Shown here: positions 1 through 6,042 of the stretch, piece after piece
Numbering within the stretch: the first letter of the stretch is position 1
Layout: every line of letters begins with the position of its first letter
Source of the DNA: JBOHHR01 sp050740975
GTDB taxonomy: Bacteria > Pseudomonadota > Gammaproteobacteria > JBOHHR01
Length of the DNA: 8,809 bases
Direction of reading: 5' to 3'
NCBI GenBank assembly: GCA_050740975.1
Contig: JBOIEE010000277.1
Coordinates: 1 to 8,809, forward strand
Made by a program: the position numbers and the translations under genes
Notes under the pieces: generated by a model
What the model was told of the DNA's origin: nothing
Seen by the model: only the letters and a program-made list of their open reading frames with translations
Database searches by the model: none

Positions 1-27
1 CTGCGTGTCCTATTCAGGAGAACTTCA

Positions 28-165
28 ATGGCCAAAGGCCAAAAACGCAGTAGTCGTGAAGCTAAGAAACCTAAGCAACCGAAAAAGGCTGCCGTTCCAG
101 CGTCGCCTCTTGGCGTGACTTCGGCGAGAAAGCCCGCTGCTCCCGTGCCCGGAAAAAAGAAATAG
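28..165 (+). CDS. Lysine-rich small hypothetical protein (MAKGQ family)
   Basis: A 45-codon reading frame starts with ATG at 28 and stops with TAG at 163-165, preceded by a good ribosome-binding site (AGGAGA around 17-22). The product is very basic: it begins MAKGQKRSSREAKKPKQPKK, continues with an Ala/Pro-rich middle and ends in GKKK. From memory it resembles a widespread family of tiny uncharacterised proteobacterial proteins starting MAKGQ-RS-RE-KKPK. No function is known to me; the charge suggests nucleic-acid or ribosome contact, but that is only inference. It has no membrane segment and no cysteines. It stands alone, with the next gene trace starting nearly 190 bases away. Confidence 0.75.
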   Translation: MAKGQKRSSREAKKPKQPKKAAVPASPLGVTSARKPAAPVPGKKK

Positions 166-276
166 CGGGCGCGAGGCAAATTCAAGGATCGACCGAGCGA
201 CTAGATAATCGCTCCTTGTTAATGATGTGTTCGCCCCGCTGCGCTGGACGGCGATTGCCGAGGGTAATCTCAAATT

Positions 277-300
277 AACTGCCTGAATCCGTAGGCAGTT
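277..300 (+). terminator. Hairpin, possible weak terminator of the small gene
   Basis: A perfect 8-bp inverted repeat (AACTGCCT at 277-284, AGGCAGTT at 293-300) closes an 8-base loop. It lies about 110 bases after the stop of the small basic protein and is followed by only a short T stretch, so its strength as an intrinsic terminator is doubtful. A second, weaker hairpin (GAGCGA 195-200 / TCGCTC 209-214) lies between. I see no gene in 166-351. Confidence 0.3.
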
Positions 301-351
301 TGACTAGAGCTTATTTCCACGGTGGCTTGCCGGTGTATTGAGTAATTCGGT

Positions 352-640
352 GTGTCATCAAAGCAAATACTTAAGCGCAAGCTGAGTGCCTGTCTCAGCT
401 CATGGGTGGCGCCTGCGCTCATGCGGATTTGCCGGAGCCGCGCCCCGTGGGCCGGGAGATCCCGGCGCCCCACTCGCCGCTTGAGTCACCGGAAGTCTTG
501 CCTTCCGGTCCTGCTATCACCGAGCCCGCCGGCGACCTCACACTACGTCAGGCGCTCTCCCTTGCGCTCTTTCTGGAGATCGAGGCCTTTGCTTTCGAGG
601 TTCGCGCCCGAGGCCAAATCGGCGAAGTGTGCAGTCCACC
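352..640 (+). pseudogene. Decayed N-terminal fragment of a CzcC/TolC-family outer-membrane efflux protein
   Basis: Two overlapping frames together resemble the start of a heavy-metal RND efflux outer-membrane factor (CzcC/CusC-like TolC family). The first frame, from a GTG at 352, gives a signal-peptide-like stretch (KRKLSACLSSWVAPA). The sequence then shifts to the frame running through 402, giving CAHADLPEPRPVGREIPAP and further on ITEPAGDLTLRQALSLAL, then an EAFAFEVRAR element. The family pattern here is 'LTLRQALALALLRNPELAAFAWEVRARE'-like, so a few residues around the NPEL element are also changed. After about residue 75 similarity stops, and the remaining ~330 residues of a normal ~420-residue protein are absent. 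Family assignment rests on the LTLRQAL-SLAL and FEVRAR pattern recalled from the family; exact edges are uncertain. The function is surely lost. Confidence 0.6.
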
Positions 641-690
641 ACTCACGGTTCAGGGCGCAAATCTTCGGCAGAATTATCCTGCGTCTCAGC

Positions 691-719
691 TTGCACGCGC
701 CAGCCGCGTCCTATATAAC
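691..719 (+). promoter_or_regulatory. Candidate sigma70 promoter for the adenosyltransferase gene
   Basis: TTGCAC at 691-696 and TATAAC at 714-719 are separated by 17 bases, the ideal spacing. The -10 element matches the consensus at 5 of 6 positions and the -35 at 3 of 6. The predicted transcript start near 726 lies about 30 bases before the ribosome-binding site of the gene at 769. I see no cobalamin riboswitch between this promoter and the gene, so the adenosyltransferase is probably not under the same B12 control as the downstream operon. Confidence 0.4.
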
Positions 720-768
720 GTAATCACGCTTAGCTTCTGAGAGCAGTAGATGTAAAGGAGCGATAATC

Positions 769-1344
769 ATGAGCATAGCAACGAAACGAGGTGATGGCGG
801 GCAGACCAGCCTGGCCGGCGGGACGCGTGTCTCTAAGGGCCATCTGCGGGTCGAAGCCTATGGCACCATCGATGAGTTGAATTCGGTGATGGGGTTTGCG
901 CGCTCGATTTGCGAGGACCCCGAGGTGCGCGAGATCGTCAAGGCGATTCAGCGCGAGCTTTTCCGGGTCGGTTCCGCGGTGGCCACTGGGCCCGGCAGCA
1001 GAAAGAAACCCCCGCCCGTCACGGAGAACATGGTTGAGGCGTTGACGGCGCAGGTCCACCGCATTGAGGCCATCGAGGGCGTTCTCTCCGACTGGTCCCT
1101 GCCCGGCGAGCATCCGGCCTCGTCCGCATTCGACGTGGCGCGCACGGTTTGCCGCCGAGCCGAACGGCACTTGGTACGGCTTGCAGAGTCTGGCGAGGAG
1201 CTAAATCCGCCGGTGCTCGCGTACCTGAACCGCCTGTCCGATCTCCTCTGGCTGTTAGGCCGGTTGCTGGAGGCACGGGCGGGCATCGATGCCACCTTGC
1301 GTGATGCAGCGCACAAAGGGAACCGCTGGTCGCGCGCCTGGTGA
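769..1344 (+). CDS. PduO-type cob(I)alamin adenosyltransferase
   Basis: The 191-residue product transfers the 5'-deoxyadenosyl group of ATP to cob(I)alamin, giving adenosylcobalamin in the cytoplasm. The start is supported by AAAGGAG at 754-760, eight bases before the ATG. PduO/MMAB-family motifs are all present. They are the N-terminal ATP-binding TKRGDGGQTSL (residues 5-15), YGTIDELNS (31-39), the LPGEHPASSAFDVARTVCRRAER segment with the catalytic/ATP-binding arginines (about 111-133), and YLNRLSDLLWLLGR (152-165). Length is normal for the family, and the C-terminus (HKGNRWSRAW) looks divergent. It sits upstream of the B12 uptake operon and overlaps the start of a cobN fragment, both consistent with corrinoid metabolism. 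The gene appears intact. The symbol is left blank because several names are in use for this enzyme class. Confidence 0.93.
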   Translation: MSIATKRGDGGQTSLAGGTRVSKGHLRVEAYGTIDELNSVMGFARSICEDPEVREIVKAIQRELFRVGSAVATGPGSRKKPPPVTENMVEALTAQVHRIEAIEGVLSDWSLPGEHPASSAFDVARTVCRRAERHLVRLAESGEELNPPVLAYLNRLSDLLWLLGRLLEARAGIDATLRDAAHKGNRWSRAW

Positions 1345-1981
1345 GAGCAGCGCCGGGATCAAGCAAGCACGCATTGTGATCGTCTTCATTTCCGCGGCAG
1401 ACACGGAACTGCTCTCGCTCGGGGGCGCGATCAGCCAACTGCCTGCCCGCTTCCCCGCCGTGCGCGCCTTTTTGAGCACTCGGCTGCAGACCGATGCAGA
1501 ACTCAACGCGATGCTGGCGAATGTCGGGGCCGGCGCTCGGATCTTCGTGGTGCGCATACTCGGCGGCCGGTCCTTTTTCGAGCGCGGCTTCGAGCGGCTA
1601 CGCGAGCTTTGCGAAAGTAGACAACGCCTGCTGCTCGCTTTCCCCGGAGACCAGCACCCAGATCCGGAGCTCTTGGCGCTCTCGAACGTGCCGCTCCCCG
1701 ATCTCACCGCCGCATTTGAATACCTGATAGCGGGCGGAGTAGACAACTACAAGAACCTGTTGCTGTTTCTGGCGGATGTTTACCTCTCGACCGCCTACGG
1801 GTTCGCGCCGCCCGCAGCGGCCCCCAGCGAGGGCCTTTACCACCCGGATGCCCCCGACAGCCTCGCCTGTGCCACCCGAGGCCTGCCTGCATTCCGCGAA
1901 GCCTATTGGAAGGAAGGAAGACCCGCCATCGGCATGCTCTTCTACCGCGCATCCTACAACAGTGGTACCGCGGGCAACTAA
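1289..1981 (+). pseudogene. cobN: N-terminal fragment of cobaltochelatase subunit CobN
   Basis: The frame encodes about 230 residues that resemble only the beginning of CobN, the ~1,100-1,400-residue subunit of the cobaltochelatase that inserts cobalt into hydrogenobyrinic acid diamide. Recognisable in order are IVFISAADTELLSL (about 31-44), ARIFVVRILGGRSFFERG (83-100), LAFPGDQHPDPELLALSNV (116-134), an EYLIAGGVDNYKNLLLFLAD stretch (144-163), EGLYHPDAP (181-189), and RPAIGMLFYRASYNSG (211-226), which corresponds to the family's G-LFYRAHY-SGN element. The frame then ends because the sequence passes into a different gene. The apparent ATG at 1289 overlaps the adenosyltransferase by 56 bases and has no clear ribosome-binding site; homology begins only around 1370, so the true start is uncertain. 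No chelatase activity is expected. Confidence 0.82.
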
Positions 1982-2299
1982 AGGCGCTGATCCCTCCGCT
2001 GCTGGAGAAATGGCAGCCGGTGATCGGAGTTCAGGTAGTGCACTGGGGCGTCAAGAAGATCGAAGACTAGGTAGGGCACGTGCAACATCGTGGCACGGCG
2101 GATCTGGTTCAACTTGGAACTTGCTAAGGAGCCTGTGCCGTGCCTGGAGTACATCGCCGTGCATGAACTGGTACATCTTTTGGAACAGCTTCAAAACGAC
2201 CGCTTCCGAGCGTTGATGGATCGGTTCATGCCGCAATGGCGCTTGCACCGGCATGGTCTAAACCAGACACCATTGGGCTATGAGCGCAACTGCGAATGA
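1948..2299 (+). pseudogene. 3' portion of a YgjP-type (DUF45) metallohydrolase gene, frameshifted and stopped
   Basis: In frame 1 from about 1948 the sequence reads RILQQWYRGQLKALIPPLLE and on to VIGVQVVHWGVKKI. A one-base insertion near 2060-2062 shifts the frame, after which it reads KTR-stop-GTCNIVARRIWFNLELAK and continues to the TGA at 2297-2299. The family motif at this point is K(T/M)RWGTC, so TAG at 2072-2074 is a TGG-to-TAG nonsense change. The zinc-binding HELVH (HExxH) is at 2162-2176, followed by LE-NDRFRALMDRFMPQWRLHR and LGYE, all typical of YgjP/DUF45 proteins. The N-terminal half is missing, replaced by the cobN fragment. With truncation, a frameshift and a stop codon, this is a clear pseudogene; a downstream GTG-started 69-residue frame from 2090 is unlikely to be functional. 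Confidence 0.85.
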
Positions 2300-2401
2300 A
2301 GCGACACGCAACGGAAGCACAGATGCTGCTACACAGAAACAACAACGGTCATGCATGCGGCAATAAGCGCTCAGTGATCCGCAAAAGTATAAACCCTGGA
2401 T

Positions 2402-2430
2402 GACCCGGTACGGCGTCACCCCACCGGGTC
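2402..2430. other. Perfect inverted repeat upstream of the riboswitch promoter
   Basis: GACCCGGT (2402-2409) and ACCGGGTC (2423-2430) form a perfect 8-bp stem with a 13-base loop. It lies just upstream of the candidate promoter at 2440-2468, has no T run on either side, and could be a factor-dependent terminator for the pseudogenes or a protein-binding site. The rest of 2300-2400 holds nothing I can identify. Confidence 0.35.
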
Positions 2431-2439
2431 GAGCAAAGG

Positions 2440-2468
2440 TTGATCTGCAATCGATCAGTCGCTAGAGT
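2440..2468 (+). promoter_or_regulatory. Candidate sigma70 promoter of the B12 operon
   Basis: TTGATC (2440-2445) and TAGAGT (2463-2468) are 17 bases apart, each matching the consensus at four of six positions. Transcription would start near 2475, directly at the 5' edge of the cobalamin riboswitch, which is the expected arrangement. Confidence 0.45.
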
Positions 2469-2480
2469 GGCGTAGTCTGC

Positions 2481-2672
2481 TTCAGGTGTCCCGAGAGCGT
2501 CCGCTCTAGGGATGAAACGGGAAGCCGGTGCGTGGCGATCCACCATGCCGGCGCTGCCCCCGCAACGGTAGGCGAGTTATAGATCTGCACCAGGCCACTG
2601 TGGCGTAAGTCATGGGAAGGCGCAGATCCTGGGCTAGGCCCGCTCGCAAGCCCGGAGACCGGCCTGAGGCGA
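2481..2672 (+). ncRNA. Cobalamin (adenosylcobalamin-class) riboswitch
   Basis: The conserved blocks of the cobalamin aptamer occur in the right order. They are CAGGTGTC at the 5' end, GATGAAACGGGAAGCCGGTG (2511-2530), CTGCCCCCGCAACGGT (2554-2569), GCCACTG (2594-2600) with TGGGAAGGCGC (2613-2623), and the B12 box AGCCCGGAGACCGGCCT (2649-2665). A 7-bp stem ATCTGC-type arm (2582-2588 with 2622-2628) brings the latter blocks together. Binding of the coenzyme is expected to lower expression of the downstream BtuB-type receptor and, through polarity or coupling, of the whole uptake operon. The gene order and the downstream ribosome-binding-site hairpin support translational control. The exact outer boundaries are approximate. 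Confidence 0.93.
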
Positions 2673-2750
2673 GACCAGTAAGTGCTGCGGCGGGCGGCGC
2701 GAAAGGTCAGCGTCTCATGCTCACCTCGGCCGGTCGAAACGGTCTCGAAC

Positions 2751-2815
2751 CTCCCTCCGTTAGCGTTTATCCATCACTTTCAGACCTCCCGCGGGGTGCG
2801 GGACGGAGGAGGGAG
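2751..2815 (+). promoter_or_regulatory. Shine-Dalgarno-sequestering hairpin (riboswitch expression platform)
   Basis: CTCCCTCCGT at 2751-2760 can pair with the ribosome-binding region at 2803-2815 (ACGGAGG plus GAG after a three-base bulge), masking the GGAGGAGG that serves the ATG at 2820. A small GC hairpin (CCCGC 2788-2792 / GCGGG 2798-2802) sits inside its loop. Upstream, CGAGACC (2670-2676), just past the B12 box, can pair with GGTCTCG (2741-2747), next to the masking strand. This gives a plausible path by which aptamer folding affects access to the ribosome-binding site. Pairings are read by eye; no folding energy was calculated. Confidence 0.55.
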
Positions 2816-2819
2816 ATCC

Positions 2820-4781
2820 ATGCGACGTATACGGGTTATCAGTTCGACAGTGCTGTACTTGTGGGTGGGGATAGCAGCGGCCTCGGCGGAGGATCCCGAG
2901 GAACTTGAGCCGCTGGTGGTGACCGCCAGCCGCACGGCGGTTCCGCTCGCAAAAGCCGGCAGTTCCATTACGCTCATCAGCCGCGAGGAGATCGAGCAGC
3001 GGCAGGCGCAGTTCGTCATCGATCTGTTGCGGGAAGTCCCCGGCGTGGCGGTCAGCCGCAGCGGTGGCGTCGGTCAGTTCGCGCAAGCGCGCCTGCGCGG
3101 CGCCGAGGCCAACCAGACCCTCATCCTGATCGACGGGATCGAGGCCAACGATCCGGGTCTCGGTTCGGAATTTGATTTCGCGGACCTACTGACCTTCGAC
3201 GTGGAAAGCATCGAGGTCATCCGCGGTCCGCAGAGCTCGCTGTGGGGCTCTGACGCGCTCGCCGGGGTCATCAGTATCACCACCCGCCGCGCCGAGCACC
3301 CTTTGCGCTTCACCGGTCACGCCGGCGGCGGCTCCTTCGACACATTCCGCGGCGGGGGGTCGTTAGAACGAAAAAGTCAAAAATACCACCTTGCCGTGTT
3401 TGGCACGCACTATGAGAGCGACGGCATCAATGTGGCCGAGCAGGGGCAGGAGGACGACGGCTACACCAACGGCACGGTGTCTTTGCGCGGCGGTGTGGAT
3501 CCGCTGCCGGGCTTCGGTATCGAGCTAGTGGCCCGCCACACCGATGGGCGCAGTCAATTCGACCCGACACCGTTTCCACTATTCCGTCCTGCCGATGGGG
3601 ATCGGGAACGGGATGTGGAGCAGAACTACGGCCGCGTCCGGGCCACTCTCGATCTGTTCGAAGGCGGTTGGCAACACCGGCTGGGCGCCGCCATCACCGA
3701 TACCGACAACGACAACTTTGCTGATGGCGTGGAGGAGAGCTCCACCAACGGGGAGCGGTTCAAGATCGACTACCAGACGAGCGTCTTCTTCGAGACGGCC
3801 GCGCTGGCTGACGCGGTCCATACCTTGACGTTTGCCTTCGAGCACGAGCGGGAGGAGTTCGTCCAGCGCGGCACCCCGAGCTTCTTCGGCGACCCCAATC
3901 AGGACCAGAACATGACCAACCTCGGCTATGTCGGGGAGTATCGCCTGGGTGTCTGGGAGCAGGTATTTCTGTCTGGCGCCGTCCGCCACGATGACAACGA
4001 CTTATTCGAAAACGCGACCACCTACCGGGCGACGGCGGCCTATGTCCATCCGTCGTGGTCCACGAAGCTGCATGGGAGTTACGGCACCGGGGTCAAGAAT
4101 CCCAGCTTCACCGAGCGCTTCGGGTTCACGCCAGATAACTTTGTCGGTAACCCCAAGCTTGAGCCGGAGAAGTCCGAGGGCTGGGAGATCGGCATCGAGC
4201 AACCCTTCTTCCAAGGGCGCCTGACCGCCGGGGCCACCTATTTCGATGAGCAGCTCGAAGACGAGATCAACGGCTTTTTCTTTGATCCCACTCTGGGTGG
4301 CCCTTTCGGCGGCTTTACGGCGGTGAACGTGGACGGCGAGAGCGAGCGCCGAGGTGTTGAGCTGATCCTTGCGGCGCTCGTATCGGAGGGCTTGAGCCTT
4401 AAAGGGGCCTATACTTATACCGACTCCACCCAGCCAGACGAGGTAGCCGGGCAGGATGTGCGCGAGATCCGGCGGCCCGAGCATGTGGCGAGCCTCGCGG
4501 CCAACTACCGTTTTCTCGCTGATCGTGCGAACATAAACCTAACGGTGGAGTACACCGGGGAGCAGATGGACAATGACTTCAGCACTGTTCCGGCGACACG
4601 CGTGACGCTTGACGATTACATTCTGGTCAACCTGGCGGTGACCTACGCATTACACGAGAAGGCGCGCGTTTTCGGCCGGGTAGAGAATCTGCTCGATCAG
4701 GACTACCAGGACGTATTCGGCTTTGAAACGCCCGGCATCGGCGGTTTCCTCGGCGTTGAAGTCGGCCTGGATCTGCTGTGA
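2820..4781 (+). CDS. btuB: BtuB-like TonB-dependent cobalamin receptor
   Basis: A 653-residue outer-membrane receptor that would take up B12 or related corrinoids using energy from TonB. The start at 2820 was chosen over the longer frame from 2682 because it has a strong GGAGGAGG site (2805-2812) and opens a signal peptide (MRRIRVISS..., cleavage likely after ASA at residue 23), while the upstream extension lies in the riboswitch leader. A TonB box (LEPLVVTAS, about 29-37) follows. The plug domain then runs to about residue 160, with the typical LLREVPGVAVSRSGG, LIDGIEANDP and IEVIRGPQSSLWGSDALAGVI elements. The remainder is a 22-strand-type beta barrel, including a LE-EKS-GWEIGIEQ motif and a final LLDQDYQDVFGFETPG-type segment. 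Length is near that of BtuB. The last residue is leucine rather than the usual aromatic. Substrate is inferred from the riboswitch and neighbours; the gene is first in a four-gene operon. Confidence 0.9.
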   Translation: MRRIRVISSTVLYLWVGIAAASAEDPEELEPLVVTASRTAVPLAKAGSSITLISREEIEQRQAQFVIDLLREVPGVAVSRSGGVGQFAQARLRGAEANQTLILIDGIEANDPGLGSEFDFADLLTFDVESIEVIRGPQSSLWGSDALAGVISITTRRAEHPLRFTGHAGGGSFDTFRGGGSLERKSQKYHLAVFGTHYESDGINVAEQGQEDDGYTNGTVSLRGGVDPLPGFGIELVARHTDGRSQFDPTPFPLFRPADGDRERDVEQNYGRVRATLDLFEGGWQHRLGAAITDTDNDNFADGVEESSTNGERFKIDYQTSVFFETAALADAVHTLTFAFEHEREEFVQRGTPSFFGDPNQDQNMTNLGYVGEYRLGVWEQVFLSGAVRHDDNDLFENATTYRATAAYVHPSWSTKLHGSYGTGVKNPSFTERFGFTPDNFVGNPKLEPEKSEGWEIGIEQPFFQGRLTAGATYFDEQLEDEINGFFFDPTLGGPFGGFTAVNVDGESERRGVELILAALVSEGLSLKGAYTYTDSTQPDEVAGQDVREIRRPEHVASLAANYRFLADRANINLTVEYTGEQMDNDFSTVPATRVTLDDYILVNLAVTYALHEKARVFGRVENLLDQDYQDVFGFETPGIGGFLGVEVGLDLL

Positions 4782-4802
4782 GAACCTCCAAGGAGACACG
4801 GT

Positions 4803-5306
4803 ATGAAATACGCACTTATCTTTCTTGTAGCGGCCGCGCGGCTCCTCCCGCATCCGTTCAATTTCGCCCCCATCGGCGCGCTGGGGCTGTTCGCCGGGGC
4901 GTATCTGCAGGACCGGCGGGCCTGGGCAGTGCCTCTCGCGGCGCTGCTGCTGGGCGATGCAGTCATAGGCTTCTATGACCCGGTGGTCATGGCCTTCGTC
5001 TATGCGGGCTTCGCCTTGAGCGCTGTCATCGGGCGCATGCTGTTGCGGCCTAAACGAACGCCGGCGCGCATCGCTGCGGGGGTGCTGGCTTCGGCGAGCA
5101 CCTTCTTCATCGTCTCCAACTTCGGTTGCTGGGTCGCTGGCATGTATCCACACACGCTGGATGGGCTTGCGCGCTGCTACGTGGCGGCTATCCCGTTCTT
5201 CGGCAACACACTCTCGGGCGATATCTTCTATGCGGCGCTCCTGTTCGGTGTTGCGGAAGCGGCCGCAGCGTGGCGGTTGCGACGCACCGCCGCCCATGCA
5301 GGCTGA
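4803..5306 (+). CDS. DUF6580-type membrane protein, candidate corrinoid inner-membrane transporter
   Basis: A 167-residue polytopic membrane protein with AAGGAGA at 4790-4796 in front of its ATG and only 21 bases from the receptor gene. I recognise the family pattern RLLPHPFNFAPIGALGLFAG (13-32), the GDAVIGFYDP loop (51-60), SNFGCWVAGMYP (105-116), GLARCYVAAIPFFGNTLSGD (121-140) and a last hydrophobic helix. About five to six membrane spans can be drawn. Members of this family are generally described as ECF-transporter-substrate-component-like and are often found beside B12 uptake genes; I know of no biochemical proof of function. Two cysteines (109 and 125) lie in conserved-looking loops. 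Its 3' end overlaps the next gene by 11 bases, so translation is probably coupled. Since no btuCD is visible, it is the best candidate here for carrying corrinoid across the inner membrane, but this is inference. Confidence 0.75.
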   Translation: MKYALIFLVAAARLLPHPFNFAPIGALGLFAGAYLQDRRAWAVPLAALLLGDAVIGFYDPVVMAFVYAGFALSAVIGRMLLRPKRTPARIAAGVLASASTFFIVSNFGCWVAGMYPHTLDGLARCYVAAIPFFGNTLSGDIFYAALLFGVAEAAAAWRLRRTAAHAG

Positions 5307-6042
5307 ACGCAGACCGAGACCGCGAGCGCTGCTTGCGTGGAGCAGCGGCAAGGACTCGGCGTGGACCCTAAACGTCTTGCGCCAGCAGGGTGAGGTGGAG
5401 GTGGTGGGATTGCTCACCACCTTCAATGCGGCATTCGATCGTGTCGCCATGCATGCCGTGCGACGCGAACTGGTCGAGGCACAAGCGCGGGCAGCCGATC
5501 TGCCGCTCATCGCTGTGCCGCTGCCTTGGCCGTGCTCGAATCTGGCCTACGAACAGGCCATGCACTGGGCACTCGATGAGGCCCGCACACAGCTTGGGAT
5601 CGCCCGTGTAGCATTTGGCGATCTGTTTCTTGAGGACGTGCGACAGTATCGTGAAAGCCGGATGAAAGAGGCCGCTATCGAGCCGCTGTTCCCACTCTGG
5701 GGACTTCCCACCCATGAGCTTGCCCGCGATATGCTGAGAGCGGGTCTTCGCGCCCGCATCACCTGTATTGACCCATGCAAGCTTTGCGCCGACTTTGCCG
5801 GCCGTGACTTCAATGACAGGTTCCTCGACGATCTGCCTGAGGGGGTCGATCCCTGCGGCGAATACGGCGAGTTCCACAGCTTCGCAACCGACGGACCGAT
5901 GTTCCAGAAGCCCATCCCCGTCGTCACCGGCGACATCGTCGAGCGCGACGGTTTTGTGTTTGCAGACCTGATGCCTATGAAGCCGGAGAGCGACGTGGGG
6001 GACGTGGGGGATGCCAATGCGGATCGTGTCGCTGCTGCCTAG
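5296..6042 (+). CDS. DUF71/COG2102 ATP-pyrophosphatase, B12-salvage-associated subfamily
   Basis: A 248-residue cytoplasmic enzyme of the adenine-nucleotide alpha-hydrolase (PP-loop) fold related to diphthine-ammonia ligase (Dph6). The start at 5296 gives the expected short N-terminus before the PP-loop SSGKDS (16-21) and overlaps the stop of the membrane-protein gene by 11 bases; a longer frame from 5161 lies inside that gene. Further features are FGDLFLEDVRQYRESR (107-122), LFPLWGLPTHELA (131-143), a CIDPCKLC cysteine cluster (157-164), and the family signature GVDPCGEYGEFHSFATDGP (183-201). Bacteria do not make diphthamide. Comparative genomics has predicted that a bacterial DUF71 branch linked to B12 transport genes acts in B12 salvage, and the context here fits exactly. 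By analogy it may perform an ATP-dependent amidation or related activation on a corrinoid or its side chain, but the reaction is unproven. The tail after residue 230 is low-complexity. Confidence 0.85.
   Translation: MQAERRPRPRALLAWSSGKDSAWTLNVLRQQGEVEVVGLLTTFNAAFDRVAMHAVRRELVEAQARAADLPLIAVPLPWPCSNLAYEQAMHWALDEARTQLGIARVAFGDLFLEDVRQYRESRMKEAAIEPLFPLWGLPTHELARDMLRAGLRARITCIDPCKLCADFAGRDFNDRFLDDLPEGVDPCGEYGEFHSFATDGPMFQKPIPVVTGDIVERDGFVFADLMPMKPESDVGDVGDANADRVAAA

Noticed and set aside
195..214. GAGCGA/TCGCTC hairpin as a terminator of the small gene
   Set aside because: Only six base pairs and no T run; the 277-300 hairpin is slightly better, and neither is convincing.
2090..2299. 69-codon frame with HELVH as a stand-alone mini-metallopeptidase
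   Set aside because: It is simply the 3' end of the broken YgjP gene; it lacks the N-terminal half and the RWGTC element, and its GTG start has no ribosome-binding site.
2682..2819. Longer N-terminus for the BtuB-like receptor
   Set aside because: The 46 extra residues come from the riboswitch leader, lack a ribosome-binding site and would bury the signal peptide that begins at 2820.
5161..5295. Extended start for the DUF71 protein
   Set aside because: The extra 45 residues overlap the DUF6580 coding sequence in another frame and are not seen in the family, whose PP-loop is close to the N-terminus.
4650..5510. Long minus-strand frame of 286 codons
   Set aside because: It lies opposite the receptor end, the DUF6580 gene and the DUF71 start, all of which have clear family patterns and ribosome-binding sites; its product is arginine-rich with no recognisable motif. 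It is a GC-rich shadow frame.
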